Below are positions 38,401 to 53,400 of a stretch of 64,000 nucleotides of DNA, one piece after another. The notes beneath the pieces are model-generated. The model searched no databases. It saw only the letters and a list, made by a program, of their open reading frames with translations, and had not been told where the DNA came from. This stretch comes from Eretmocerus hayati (lineage: Eukaryota; Arthropoda; Insecta; Hymenoptera; Aphelinidae), in contig CM056742.1 of NCBI GenBank assembly GCA_029851415.1, positions 50,198,954 through 50,262,953 of the forward strand, written 5' to 3'. The position numbers and the translations under genes are program-made. Each line of letters opens with the position of its first letter. Within the stretch, counting starts at the first letter, position 1.

Positions 38401-41400
38401 GAGTTTGGCGCCCTATTTTTGATTTTAAAATTTGTAAAGAGTTCGATTTTTCAACTTTTTGATTGATTTCTCACCAGTCTAAAACCCGATGCAAAAGATT
38501 ATCCAAGACACATATTTCGACGTAAAGGAAACTGAACTTTACGAAATGGTAAATTTTGATACAAGGGTGGAAAAACTTTTCTTTGCAACTTTGTGCGCGA
38601 AGTTGTAAAAAAATGGAACTTCTCTTCATTATTAACAGTGCATGAAGTAATGCGGAAATGACTTCTCGCACAGTTTTACTTTTACGCACTGGTGGAGAGT
38701 GCATGAAATTAACTTCTCGCTCTGATGAGTTTTCATCCCCGCACAGTCCCAAAATATGATGTCACATCATCCCTCTGCGTTCGGCCTTTCTTCGAAACTT
38801 CGTTTTTAAGATGATCTTGCTCGGATAGTGGTGCATTTAATTACAACTTCACGCACAGTTGCAAAAATTAGTATACGCATTACGTTCGAGAAGTTTCCGC
38901 ACACGTTGCCAACTCGTGCGAAAAGTAACATTCACGCACACTTTGAAAATTCTCGCACTCGTTCGGCAAATTGTGCGGAAATTGACCTTCTCGCACTTAT
39001 TGGGTAATATACTATTTCGCGTACGAGTGATAAGTCTCCGGCCTGAGCCGTAGGCAAAGGTCGGTATCAACACGAGGATACGAGAAATAGGTTTCACACC
39101 CGTATATCGAACCCTTTTTTCGACAAACTGTGCAAGAAAATGGAAAATCTGTGCGGGAAAGACACTTTTCCGTACAGCGAGTCGAAAAAAATAAGATCTA
39201 TTAAAGGTCTGTAATGGTATATTAATATTAAATATTGAAGGTCGGTAAGGTAATCTATAAAGCATCAACTAAAGAAAAACAAAACAGATTTCAAGCCTTA
39301 GGCCCTAGATATTTCATCTCAAACATGACATTTCTATCGGATTCCTCGTCAAATAGCACGTCCATTTTACAAAAATTGGACTGAGGATGGGTTTGGCCAC
39401 CATAATAATGACTTGTGTGTCAGGATCGTAAAAATAGCGCTAAATTGTTCATTTCGACGGGGACCCTTATCACGCTGGACACCAAAATATTGGGTCAGAA
39501 GTAGCGCATGGACTAAACAGTGATTTTTCGTGTATTTTTTGACGTGGACACCGAATCCGAAACCAGTTTTGCGTCTAGACATCAGGAATTCTTTCAAGTT
39601 GTGAAATACTGAGCTTCTATAAAATTATGCTATCAGCGACTTTTTGCTGATTTCGTAGACACGTGATTTTGATGTTGCAACCTTATTGTAGCGAGCTTAG
39701 AGTGTGCCCGAACTATAATTTCTCTCATATTTTGACCTGCTGAATCTCAAAGTGCTCACGAAGTTTATTAGAAACACCCTTTTCAATTTCACGAGGAAGC
39801 ATCCTTTTTATGTTCGTACATACAGTGAGGGAAGAATGTTTGCAATCGCCTAAAAGTAGATTATTCGAATATACATGTGTAACTCCGAGAAGAAATTTTT
39901 GATCCATTCCTGAGGTAGACTCAAGCCTTCTCGTAATGAGTCAAATTTGCAGTTTTCTAGTCTCGTGTGCTTCTGATGAGTTCATATTAATAGCCGTTAG
40001 TTACCAGCCCAAGATGGTACATCTGACGCTGAATGTTCTTATTCACTTGCCTCCGGAATAGAATCATTGGAGTGCCCACATTAGCTTAGGGTGAGAAACG
40101 TTGTAACTAGGTTGATTACATCTTCATGGTATGTCAAAGTATGTTCCGTGACTTGAACAGAGTAAAAGTCTTCGGGACTTCTGATACCGTATCCTATCAA
40201 CAAAATGACACCGTTCCATTAGTTTTAGGGGCTTCTGGGTACAAATACTCGAGTTTTGATTTAACACGAGGAGGCTTCAGCTTACTCCAGCACGCTAAAA
40301 ACAGTTTAGTTAACTAGCAAATTTTTCTGCTCGACTAGCGATTTTCTGCTGCTGTTTCCAGACAGCGAAAATAATTTGCTATTGTAACTAGATCTCAATC
40401 TACTGGGACCCAGCAAAACATGTCATTGTTATTGAATTTGTTCTGGAGAATATGAGGTGAAGGATCTCTTATGAATGGCCACATGCAATTGTAATTCAAC
40501 GGCGACATACCATCATTGGAAAAAAATGAGTAAACTCACCTTCTGAATTCTCAATTAATTGTGGAGGGCGGGTGATTTGGGTGTAAACAATGACAAGAGG
40601 TTATATTTATTCTGGTTGCAAATTAGCCGCATCAACTAAACACGAAGCTCGCCCAGCACGCAACTTGTGTACCCATTCCGAGTCGCTGCGACACCAAAAT
40701 TTTTTGCAGCGCAGATAGCGTAGCTGTTTTTGCAAAATAATTTTGTAGCTCAACTCAAAAATGTTTCTAGATTTGCAGAACGTCTTCTAGCGAAATCTGT
40801 TTGCTGATGTGTCGAGGTAACCTGTGCCTGATTTGGCAGCAGAAATAGCAAGACCGGATAAAAATATTGTTGGATAAGCGAGGATCCTTACAGCAAATTC
40901 TGTTTTGCTGTCGGAGCTCGATCTTTTTTTTAGCGTGAGGAATAGATCAAACGTTTCTTTTCGAAATAACACATGTATATTCGAATCATCTACTTTTAGG
41001 CGATTGCAAACATTTCTCCCGTACTGTATGTACGAATACAAAAAGAATGGGCTCTCATGAGTTTGAAAAGGGTGTTCCTGTTCAATTCTTTGAGCACTTT
41101 GAGATTTATTGCGATATTGTCGAAACTCTCCTGATAGTGACTCAAAAAATCAGCTTGCCCTTCGTTTCAAACGCATGCTAGCCCTCTAAAACCACTCCCA
41201 TCGTGTTTAGCAGGTCAAAATACGTGAGAAATCATAGTTTGGGTACGCTCTAAGCTCGCTACAAGGTTGCAATATCAAAATCATGTACCTACAAGATCAG
41301 CAAAAAAAACCCTAAAATTGCAGTTTTTAGAAGCTCAGTACTCCGCGATTTAAAAAAGTTCGTGATGTCTAGGTGCAAATGTCGGTTTCTACGTCAAATA

Positions 41401-44400
41401 GTACACAAAAAAGTCATTGTTTGGTCAATGCACTACTTCTGACATTTTGGCGTGAAGTGTTACAAGTGTCCCTCCTGAAACGAACAATTTAACGCTATTT
41501 TGACGATCCTGCTACTCAAGTTATTACGATGGTGGCCAAACCCATCCTCAGCCCAACTTTTGTAAACCGGTTCCCGACATGCTATTTGACGAGGAATCTG
41601 ATTAAAATGCCAGTTTGAGACAAGATAGGGCCAAAGGCTTGAAAAGCGGCTTTTTCTCAAAGGAACCACTTTTTTTATACACTTTTATTACACTTCACCG
41701 AGTTGGTGTTTTCTCCGTCCTAGATCTAGTAATTTTGGTCATATCACGTAACTTCCGATAATTAACTTCCGGCTAGTCGCTCCATTTGATCTCGTGGGTG
41801 TGCACTGTCGTGGGGTGGTGATCAGAATACATACTATCGTGTCATTTTAATCAGCGCAGTGTTAGATTATTTGATTGATAAAGAAAAACTATTGATGCCG
41901 GCCTCGGGTCTTCCACGTGGCAGGCGAGGAATGCCGCAAATCGTCTCCTGCATGTTTGTGACTTCGGGACTTCGCGACATGGTGGCGCCTTAGCTCATTC
42001 TCGGGAAACCCGCTGCACACACGCGTCTCAGATGCTCATGTATTGCATCGCACCAGGCGCAGTTCATAAAAGTGTATTTTAAAAAGGACCCCGCCATAAA
42101 TGATAGGATTTTGGCTTTCAGCGAATTTGACCGAATCGGCAATCAATCGACAGAGCTCGACGCGCTGAGCAAAAGTCTCCATAGCCGCTGAACCCGAAAA
42201 ATTCTCGTTTTCGAGTGATTTGGTTGCAAAGTCGCCGATTTTACCGAGCCAAAATAGGGTTATGGCATCAATCGAACAATAACATACGTTCGAATTCGGT
42301 CGGCTTGCTTGGTATTTGCCAACTGAATACCTCTGATGAAGCAAGAACCTTTGCATTACACGCGATTTGATAATCCTCTCAAAAGAATCTTTCACTGCCG
42401 CCATTCTCGCGGGATATTTTCAAAGTCCGCACAATCGAAACGCTTCGAAAGATTTTGATATTTCAAACGGTCTGCGGGACATAGTATATTATCAAGGCAA
42501 GTGCGGATGACGAGTTTCATCATCAACGAGATACATACAATATTTAGAGCTCACACCTCACGCAAGGGTGCGTTGAGAAGAGCGTTTTCCCGCTGGATGG
42601 TTGAAAAATACGTCTAAGCTCTCAGTACAACTTTGAAACAAAATCATTGAATCTTTATTTCCGAACTGTTTATCGTTTGGAGGTAACGAGATTTTCACCT
42701 TTCTAGTGTGCGGGGATGGGAGGGGGGCCTACAGACATTTGAAAAGATCTTATGGGATTTCAGAGAGATATTCGTTTCGAATTTTGGGTGGTGATTGAAT
42801 TCCGCGTCGTATCGCACTCGGCTCGAACATACGAAAATTGAATCAGGCCCAACTCTATATCGGTAAAGGTTGCGAAGATCGTTTTAATTTTTTTTTCCGG
42901 GATCGCGGATTGAGACTTGTACGGTTATTTGAGTAGACGCCCATTGATTTTCGAAAATATATTCGTTTCAGCGAGATGATATCAGAAATGAGAAGTCAAT
43001 AAAGTACTCTGTTGAAACCATGTGAAGCATCGAATTCTTTTTTCTCAAAATAGGTGCGATCTGACAGAAAATGTAATCGTCGTTTGATAACCAAGAGATA
43101 TTGCATTCTGATTTTCGATAGATATATTCTCGAATGTACACTACTGGTCAAGAGTGTAAATACACCTCTGATGCTTTCTAGAGTTAGACATTTTGTGCGG
43201 ACTTTGAAAATATCCTGCGAGAATGGCGGCAGTGAAAGATTCTTTTGAGAGGATTATCAAATCGCGTGTAATGCAAAGATTCTTGCTTCATCAGAGCCAT
43301 TTAGCTGGCAAATACCAAGCGAGCCGAACGAATTCGAGCGTATGTTATTGTTCGATTGATGCCATAACCCTATTTTGGCTCGGTAAAATCGGCGACTTTG
43401 CAACCAAATCACTCGAAAACGAGAATTTTTCGGGTTTAGCGGCTATGGAGACTTTTGCTCAGCACGTCGAGCTCTGTCGATTGATTGACGATTCGGTCAA
43501 ATTCGCTGAAAGCCAAAATCCTATCATTTATGGCGGGGTCCTTCTTTTGAACTCTTACTTATTGAGGTTATGTTCACCTTTAACGGATCTGAGAGTATTT
43601 TTTATCGTGAAATTTAGCTTTTTTACGTTGGAAAATGTGTCTTGGATAATTTTTTATCGATATCTATATTGGTGAGAAATCAATAAAAAAATCGAAGAAT
43701 CAAATTTTTTACGAATTTTGATAATTAGGCGCCAAACTTGCACGGATGGATTTCGGGGCCTAATAATTGCGCTTTCCATTACCTTCCATCTTATACAACA
43801 TGTGCATAAGGTTACAGAAAAATCCCCGACCTGCGACACAAATGGTGGCGATATTAGAAAGAATGACTCAAATACTAAAAAGAAAGGTCATTGACTTTTA
43901 TAGCACTCTAACCTAAAAATCGCAATTTTGAACATGATTTTGAGATTCTCGTGCTATAAAATATCGTATGAAACTGCGTGCAGATGGGTAGTTTTGTTCA
44001 CAAGGACTTATAGCACCCGTTTTGCTCGTGCCATAAACAGTCGTTCGTACAAAACTACCCATCTACGTGCAATGTCTTAATGTACTATTTTGCAAATAGA
44101 GCATTCTCAGCTCTTCTTTCTGTTTTTAAATGAACACTGAATAGTTTTTTAAAAATTTGCAAAAATTTGAGATCTAAATAGACACCGTAGCGATGGAGTA
44201 CAAATTCACTCACCCGCGAAAGTTTGTTACTTCCAAAATCAATGTTGTGAAAAATAATACAACATAATTTACCTGATCTGATTACGGGAACAATCGCACG
44301 TATATATGCAACTATTTATGATGAATTGCACGCCAAAGCGACCGACGAAAAAGGCTCATCTCTCAGATTCTTTTTTAACCTTTTTCATTCGATTCTATGG

Positions 44401-47400
44401 CCCAAAATAGGAACTCCGGACCACCTATGGGGCCCAAAAAAAATTTCTCCTCTCCATTGCACGCACATCCGTCAACAGACCGAAAATTTATCGTGTAAAA
44501 ATCGATGCTCTTTTATTCACGAAAATGGGAATATTTCGAGTTTTTGAATAGCTGTCGATTTGCGGGTTGCGGCATCTGAAAGGGCATCAAAATACCTATC
44601 GAAAACGTTGTCGAAAATTCCTTCTCTGTGATTTGGGGGCCTCCTGGAGACAAAAGAGTGTTTTTCACTAAAATGTTGATTTCTCAAAAAGGCATATTTT
44701 TTATTTCTTTAAAATCATATATTTGACGTAAAATTTTGCGTTCTTTCAAGGAAAATGGGTTTCCAGAGAAGTTTGGGATGATCCAAGTGACTTATGAGCC
44801 ATTTTTTGAAAATTCGATTTTTTCGGTTTCAGAAAAAGGCGATTTTCTGCGCATGCGCACAAACGTAGACTTTCGGGACCACTTTCAATGGAAAGCTGAC
44901 AAAATTTCCTATAAAATGATTACCCGCAAAGTTGAAATTCATGCACTGAAACGCGATCTGCAAGGATTAATCATGTCTAATCAAAATCACATGAAAATTC
45001 AGCCCATTAACGCCTTCGTGGCGCCTGCTGGGATGACACATTCACGAGATCTTCTCGGGACTCAATTTTGAGTACGAAATTGACCTGAAAAAAATTCGGA
45101 CCACATGGTTTCAACGTAAAATTGTATGAACTTTCAAAATATGCGATGAAAAACCCTGTTTGAGGCGAACCCGAGGTGCTACATTCAATTTTTTTCCAGA
45201 AAATACGATATTTCACATTCAAAATTGCGAAAAATTGAATATAGCACCTCGGGTTCACCTCAAACGGGGTTTTTCATCGCATATTTTGAAAGTTTATACA
45301 ATTTTTCGTTGAAACCATGTGGTCCGAATTCTTTTCAGGCCAATTTCGTACTCAAAATTGAGTCCCGAGAAGATCTCGTGAATGTGTCATCTCAGCAGGC
45401 GCCACGACGGCGTTAATGGTCTGAATTTTCATGTGATTTTGATTCGACACAATTAATCCTTCCAGATCGCGTTTTAGTGCATGAATTTCAACTTTGCGGG
45501 TAGTCATTTTATAGGAAATTTTGTCAGCTTTCTATTGAAAGTGGTCCCGAAAGTCTACGTTTGTGCGCATGTGCAGAAAATCGCCTTTTTCTGAAAAGAA
45601 AATCGCCTTTTTCTGAAACCGAAAAAATCGAATTTTCAAAAAAGTGCTCATAAGTCACTTGGATCATCCCAAACTTCTCTGAAACCCATTTTTTTCGAAA
45701 GAACGCAAAATTTTACATCAGATATATGATTTTAAAGAAATAAAAAATATGCCTTTTTGAGAAATCAACATTTTAGTGAAAAACACTCTTTTGCCTCCAG
45801 GAGGCCCCCAAATCACAGAGAAGGAATTTTCGACAACGTTTTCGATAGGTATTTTGATGCCCTTTCAGATGCCGCAACCCGCAAATCGACAGCTATTCAA
45901 AAACTCGAAATATTCCCATTTTCGTGAATAAAAGAGCATCGATTTTTACACGATAAATTTTCGGTCTGGTGACGGATGTGCGTGCAATGGAGAGGAGAAA
46001 ATTTTTTTGGGCCCCATAGATGGTCCGGAGTTCCTATTTTGGGCCATAGAATCGAATGAAAAAGGTTAAAAAGGAATCTGAGAGATGACCCCTTTCCGTA
46101 GGTCGCTTTGGCGTGGAATTCATCTTATACATAAATCAGATTACGTTTGCCCAACATAAAATCAGCTAAATTCAACTTGAAATAAGAGTTCACTGAACTC
46201 AAAATATTTGGTCTGAATGTTTGAAGTGCACATGCCGGCTCACAAAGAACTGCAGCAATTCTTATGAATCCCTCATCTTCTCATCAAGTTTTGCGTTGCC
46301 CTCATATGCCAAGTATAGTGGGAAGCTGTGCGCATTTAACTGTTGGCTCAATTCGGCTAATTCTTCCTGAATGTCGTAATATCCGACTTCACCAAGTACG
46401 GCTCGAATGGATGGTGAGAATAACATCATGAGGCGCTATCCAGTTGTATGATTTTTTGAGAAAAGAATGGCAATTCAGTGTGATTTTGTTGCTTCCTTGG
46501 GTAATTATGGAACGATGTAACAAAAACGAAGATTTTCTAACAATGAATCGAATCTTCCTGACTACAGTAGAGTCAGGTTATAACGAACTCAAAGGGACCG
46601 ACAAAAATGTTCTTTATCACCGCAGTTCGTTTTATGCGGATCCTACTACATCAAAAATATCCAACATGTAGGGGCTCAGTAGCATTGTAGTTCTAGGCTA
46701 TTTGCCGATATCTTGCAGTTTCAAAAAGAGCCCGTGTCATATCTCACTCTATGCCTGTAACTACACGGAAACTGCATAACCACTACTCATTGGAAAATAC
46801 TGAATTATCAAATCTGAATCATCCATTCACATGACGTCTGAATCTGTATCAACACGAGATTTTGAATGGGCGAATCGACTCGCGTCGGTCTCGGATGGAC
46901 TGCACCCTTGCTGAAATTGATTACCGTCAAATTGGGTAATCTTGGTACGATTTCGTTACTTTTCATTTTGTTCGGCTAGGCATTTCAACATACATTGACA
47001 ATATCCACCCTAATCAGTGTTTAATCGAAAGCTTACAGTCTGAGCTTTCGATTGACGGGCTACAAAGTTCAGTTTGAGCAGTTAAAGAAGTAGACCAAAG
47101 TTAGAGCCCGACCGGGCAACTTTGGTACACTCATAAAATATTTCAATCCCACCCACCATCATGCGAATGAATCGATTTTAATCGTTCAGGCGTCTCATTC
47201 TAAGCTTTTGAGACATTTAGAAAATTTATAGACCATCACTTGACTCAGAATGAGTAGAAAAGAAGCTGTCATCTGAAGATGTATACTGAAGTTACTCCGC
47301 CGTAATGCTTCTCACCAAAAGTGGGGTAACTTTGGTACACTCTTTCGTAGTTTTTTCTCGGTTTCTCATTCATTAAAATTCCAAATGCTTCAAATACCCC

Positions 47401-50400
47401 AATTTAGCGATCGTTCCTTCGATATGGTGATATATGTGGTCGAAATGTACCATCATGAACCTGTAGTTCGTTCTGGAACAGTTCTTGACAAGTAGACTAA
47501 CTAGACCTCTCGTGTATTAATGCTAAGTCAGCCTTTTCGAAAAAAGCTTCAATGAACGAGTACAATCGTTCACGCAGGATCTACGGTGGGTTAACACATT
47601 GTTTATGCGTGTGTCAAGGGGGGAGAATATATGGGTTTCAGAGTGATAGAATCGCTTACCTTGCCGAGCGCAGCTCTGAAAGTCATTTTTCAGGGGTGTA
47701 CCAAAGTTGCACCCACTCTACCAAAGTTACCCAATTTGACGGTACGGTCTTTCAAGGAAAATTCAACCCATTCGCACGCTATATCTGAAATTCCTAGGGC
47801 TCTGAGTTAATCAATCAAACGAAAAGCCCTCACGAATTATGTCAACTGCAGTCATTAGAGCCACCATCGCTTGATCTAGCTTAGGTGCTGTGTTTCTTTC
47901 CGGGTCCAGAAACTTGTTGACGATTGTAGATTCTGAAACCGTTGCAGAGCGACGGGCTCAAGCAGTTTGGATATGGCACATACAAAGTTAATTGGGATGG
48001 AACGCTCCAATGTACTCTTCTGGTCTGTAGGGAATGTATCATTTGGTAAGAAGAAATCAAAAATATGGAGTAAGACAGGAATAAGGAGGACTGTGAGATT
48101 GTCTCTGAATCTGCTGAATAATTGAATGGGAATATCGTCAGGGCCGCATACTCTGCTGCCAATCGATTGTATTGCGAATCCATTGTTCGCACGTGCTTGA
48201 AATTAAATCCAGGATGTCTAGCGAACTTGGAAAACCTGGGAAACGTGGAAAAAATTTAGCACGTGGAAAACCTGGAACATGGTCACTTTTAGACATTAAA
48301 CCTAGAATATTTAGATTTTTATTGCAAAACCTGGGCATTTTCGAGAGGGATTCCAACCAATCTATTTCATAGTAGAAAAAAATTATTAAATTTCCGATTT
48401 GCTGCATCACACGACTAAACTGATATGTTACGTGAAAATGACCGATCTTTAAAAAAATGACTAACACCGCACAAGAGTCAATTGGTAGCTCAAAAGTGAT
48501 ATCCACGTCTTATTCTTCGTCAAGTTTTTCGTCGAAATGATGAATTAGATTCTGTTTAAGACAACACGGCCACAATGCAAGCTGAAAACCATTCCCATCT
48601 TTCTTTGATTCTGTTGCGATTTGGGCTAAACGACGAGTGCACGAATGCTTGTTATCATCTAACTTAGATTTGTCCACTCGTCGTTGAGCCAAAATTGCAA
48701 AAGAATCGAAGAAAGATGGGAATGAAAATGTGCGTATATTATAGGTTAGGAGGTTCCCGCGGCCGAGGTATTCCCACTTCTCTCCGATTCTCTTGTGATT
48801 TGGGCTAAGCGATGGATTGAGGAATACAAGTTGGGCAATAACAAGTATTCGACAACTCGTCTCACACTTTGAATCATCAAACTTTTTATAAAAGGTGTAT
48901 ATTCAAGGTCCATGGTCGCGGTGAATGGTGACCCACCTTGGCATCATGAAGAATCGTGGATGATTCAAACTTGAAGGGTGGCATGGGCACATGTATCATT
49001 GCAGGCATTCTAATGTGAGAATCTGTATTCGTGAGGCATTATCAGAGTATTTCCAAACCTTCCCCGAAAAATTGTTTTATCTTCTAACCTTACGACGAAG
49101 GAGGTTCAAGCATGACGAGTCCTAAGAAAAATCGAAACTGAGGTAACCAATGTCATCCTTATCAAGTAACCCGTCATTTGAGCACGATAAATTCTAATTT
49201 CAAATACAATAGTCATGTACAAAGATTCTTCGACTCTTTGAAAAATAACCTAGAAAAATGATGTATTCGAACCTGGAATACCTGGAAAAAACCTGGACAT
49301 CGATGCTAGGATTTCACTAGACACCCTGAAATCGTCAGTCAGGAGATACCGTAGCTGTTGACGGAAAAAGGTGTAGGGTTAGAATCTCCAGTCAGAAGGC
49401 TCATATGGAGCAATCTTGCATTCATTAGGCCTAGTTTATCTACGACTCTTCAAAGATGCGGCGTTCCGATTTTTCGAGATCTTATCTCTCTATAGTAGGT
49501 CATAATCGTTTTACGATGGACAATTCGTACCTGATTGTGGAGTTTGTTGAATTTCTCGCGATCACAGGGATATTTGCAGGCTTCGTACAGATGCTCCATA
49601 CACGATTACGTTCATTTGTCAGATCATTGTTATTCTGCGTAAGCGATGGTGTGGGGTTCTGCTTGGGGACAAAGCACCTAGCAAAGCACACATAGAGAGC
49701 ATACTTATGATACAGGCCAATTAGGTTGTCCGTCATAAATTTGACTTTATCGTCTACACTATGTCATTGGTTAAGATAATTCCGATCGACGTGGGATGGA
49801 TCTACATGGAATAGGTCAGAGTCAAAGTTACGAAAAGATCGATGTCCGATGACACGTATAGTGACAAGACGCGAACTCGAAGTAAAGAGCGGCTATAATC
49901 ACATCATGCTCAGATATTTTTGAGTTGTGATGATGCTGAGAACAGGTGACTAAAGGGAGATTGGTACAAAGTATATATAATCAGGAGTTGATCCCTCGCC
50001 AAAGAGTGGTGGGCAGGATTGATGGGGGTGGTCTTGAATCTAAAAATCGGAAGACTTCTCGGATAGTCTCCGGGTATCTTGACCCTGTTTTCGATGAATA
50101 TTGAAATTCCCTGTGAGTAACCAAGAGACGTACATATGCGGCGTTCCAGTCTAACAAAGCTTCCTCCACATCACATCAAAATTCACATTTGGGTTGATTA
50201 TATGCCAATCATAGAAATATCTCTCCATCCCCAAGTTTTAGTAGTACTAGAATGAATGCGCACGTTTTAGGCTGTAGCTCAAGAATGCTCGAGCGCTAGG
50301 GTTTATAGTTATGGATATCTTCTTTTGGCGTTGAAAAGAAACTATCATCAAAGTTTTAGCCAAGTCCGTCACCCGGATCTGACACGCTCTCCTAGACAGC

Positions 50401-53400
50401 ACAGGACACTCGAAATCTATCTATCTATCTTGCATCAGAATTCAAAGTTACGTTTGAATTATGACTAGTTGAAATTTAAGTACTTCTCGTCATTATAGTA
50501 TTGGTTATGAAGGAATGTAAAGGAACCCGAAGCTAAATGATTCCTCAGTCGGGGTTTTGAGTCTCAGAGGGTCAATGCTTTGGGGAAACATGAGGATCGA
50601 GATCAATATTTTCACGACTAATCGTGTAAGAGACAGTCTTTTTGAGGTCAACAGCTTGATGAGTAAAAACTCAGAAATGAATATCCAGTGTTGAACTTGT
50701 AGCCCCAATTTGACCGTTTTGAACCTTAATTCCTTTGAAAACAGCAAAGTTGGAATTCGACTGTGTAAAATTGCAGTTCAAAAGAAATTCAAAAGCTTAT
50801 CTTTAAATAACGGGGGAATCTTCTTATTTTCCAACGATGGTCTCTGGTCACAGTATGAAATGTCTTCACCGACCTTTCTCTCATTTTGACTGTAGTTAGA
50901 CTGTTGCCCCCTTCAACAAGATTATTTCTTACTCGATAAAAAAGATTGAGTGCGTGATTTGGTAAATTTTCGTGGAATATTAGTGAAATTTGCTTTCAGC
51001 ACAATAATGATAAGCATAGGACATCAGGAGATACGCAGTACACAATATTTATGACCTTCCTATCAAAGCTTACAGGTGAACCATTCTGACTTTGGGAACA
51101 CAAATTTTCTAAGCTCGAATCTAAAAGAGCTCCACTAGATATTTAATATTACTTTTTCAAAATTACACAAGAGAACCTGTCCCGAGAGATTCATTCACAG
51201 TGGGTTATTTGTAAGAAGTAACTTGCTGTTGCTTTGGAATTGATTGATAAAATTTGCGAATTACCGTACGTTCACACTCAATTCCAGTTCTGTGAGAACT
51301 CTTTTGATGAGAGAAATGGTGTGCGAACGGCATGAAAAACTTGGCTCTGGAAGTAAATAGAGGCGTTTAGTCCAAGAATATAGACATAATGTGCGTTGAT
51401 ATCCTCTCCACATAGAATACACTATCTTAATGGTACGAGATTTGGGTCACACACTCGTCGAGGTGAACTATGCGATATCGCCATAAATTTCATACGCAAA
51501 AGTTTAAGGGCAAATTGATAGACACGAGACGTACAACCTCAATTGTAGATTTCATCTAGGAGCAGTTTTTTAAAATATGGAAGTCGAATCCATCAGACAA
51601 AATCTTGTAATCGCACAAAGAATGTGCGCTTGATTATCATCTTCTATCATCTTTGAAACAGAGGATGGCAATCTGCCTACACGACGATAATCATCTTTAT
51701 TCACGGTTATCGCCGACGATTTTCCCCATCAAAATGATTGCGACAGATTATACAATTGCATAAATCGCGTGTTCTCCAAGATTAGGCCTAAGGTTGAATT
51801 CTTGCATGATACCTCAACCTCTGCCTGATCATTTGAATATTTCATGTTTTCTATATTGTTGACGAAATTTAATTCAGTAATAGCGCGCGCAGTCTGAATC
51901 TTCTTGGCTTTGAAAGAAAAAAAAACCGTTACTCGTCAGAGGATTACTAATTTTATCCATCACTTTCTTTCGTTAAATCGAGCGGAACTCACTTCGATAA
52001 CTGAAATGAGTGGTTAGGCTATTTTAGAACGTCCGACGTATCAGGTAGGCTTAGCCGATCGTACGTGTAGATAAATAGAGACATCATGTTCTGATCATCG
52101 TAATTTTTAGGGCCTTCACAAGGTGCAGATCTCACGGAGTATCAGTTGAATGGATTGAACTAATTATCAATTTTCCGCTACTGTCACGGAGAACATTGTG
52201 TCTCTTATCGCTCGATCATGGGCGTGGCAAAATGGTCATAGTTCGTCAATGCGCTCTCTATGGGTAACCACTGATCATTTCTCTGCAACCCTTGACCCAG
52301 AGATAATTTTAGATCACTACGCGCGAACATTATCTTCAGCCATTAGTTGAGATTATAGAGAAGCGCGTTGACATATACATTGCAGTCACACACTTGAAAT
52401 CTGTGACAGCTGTTATTTTTATAACATGCTGAACCGAATAAGATCATGAGAAACTCTGTTTCGATTATCTCAATTGGGAATGATAACACAATGAGCTTTC
52501 TTGACAGTCTTTTTTGATTTTTGGCGCTCTTTCACCTCAAGCACATCCACTTTCCTATTACCCTATTCGTTTTTTAATGGTCCCGATCCGGGACTGGTAG
52601 CACTTCACCATATTTGAGTAGAGATCGTACCCGCAATGATTCGGTGAACTCGGAACTAGACTGAAGCTCAAATGTCTCTTCGACCCCAAAATCGGTTTCC
52701 ATTCATGTAACGGGTTTGGCTTCAATCCAAGACCGCAGGCCCCGCAAATCTTCAAAAATCTGACTCTTTTGTGATTTATCATAGCACAAAGAAAAATTTT
52801 CCGTGTCGACTCTCTTCGTTCTAATTTATACTAATAATAGGACTTTTGACCTATTCTAATCATTGAAAAAATGAAAAACTCAAAATGACGTTGATCAAAT
52901 TTGACTTTTTGATCCTGTCCGAAGTGGCCGACGCGCCCTCATCAACGTTAGCCCTTTCTCGGCCCATCAAAATTACCGGAATCAGGATTAGAGTGATAGG
53001 GATTTATTACACGTAGTCATCGATGTAGGGCAGACATTGATAACGACAGACTACAAGGTGTCGAAATACACATAAGTAATTCCACGCGAAATAGACCTAC
53101 GAAAAAGGGTCATGTCTCACAAGGAGGGGCCAGGGAGTGCGGGTCACGGATTCGGCTAAAACTCTGGAAATCATCTTCTTTCAGCACCAAAAGACGATGC
53201 CCAAAGTCGCAGAGTCTAACGCAGCGTTTTCGAGATACAACCCATGACTTATGCATTACAGTATATCTATACAACGTGTATATACCACGTTCCCACATAT
53301 ATAGATATACTGTAGTGCTTGGGTTGTGGTATGTAGCTCGGAAACGCTTGAGCGTTAGACTCTGCGGCTTTGGCTATCATCTTTTGGTGCTAAAAGGAGA

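Noticed and set aside
45007..45416. Twin small proteins beginning MNPRCYIQ/MRKIEYST and sharing STSGSPQTGFFIAYFES
   Set aside because: They are mirror frames of the palindrome arms at 44316-46135, so their similarity follows from the inverted repeat, not from coding.
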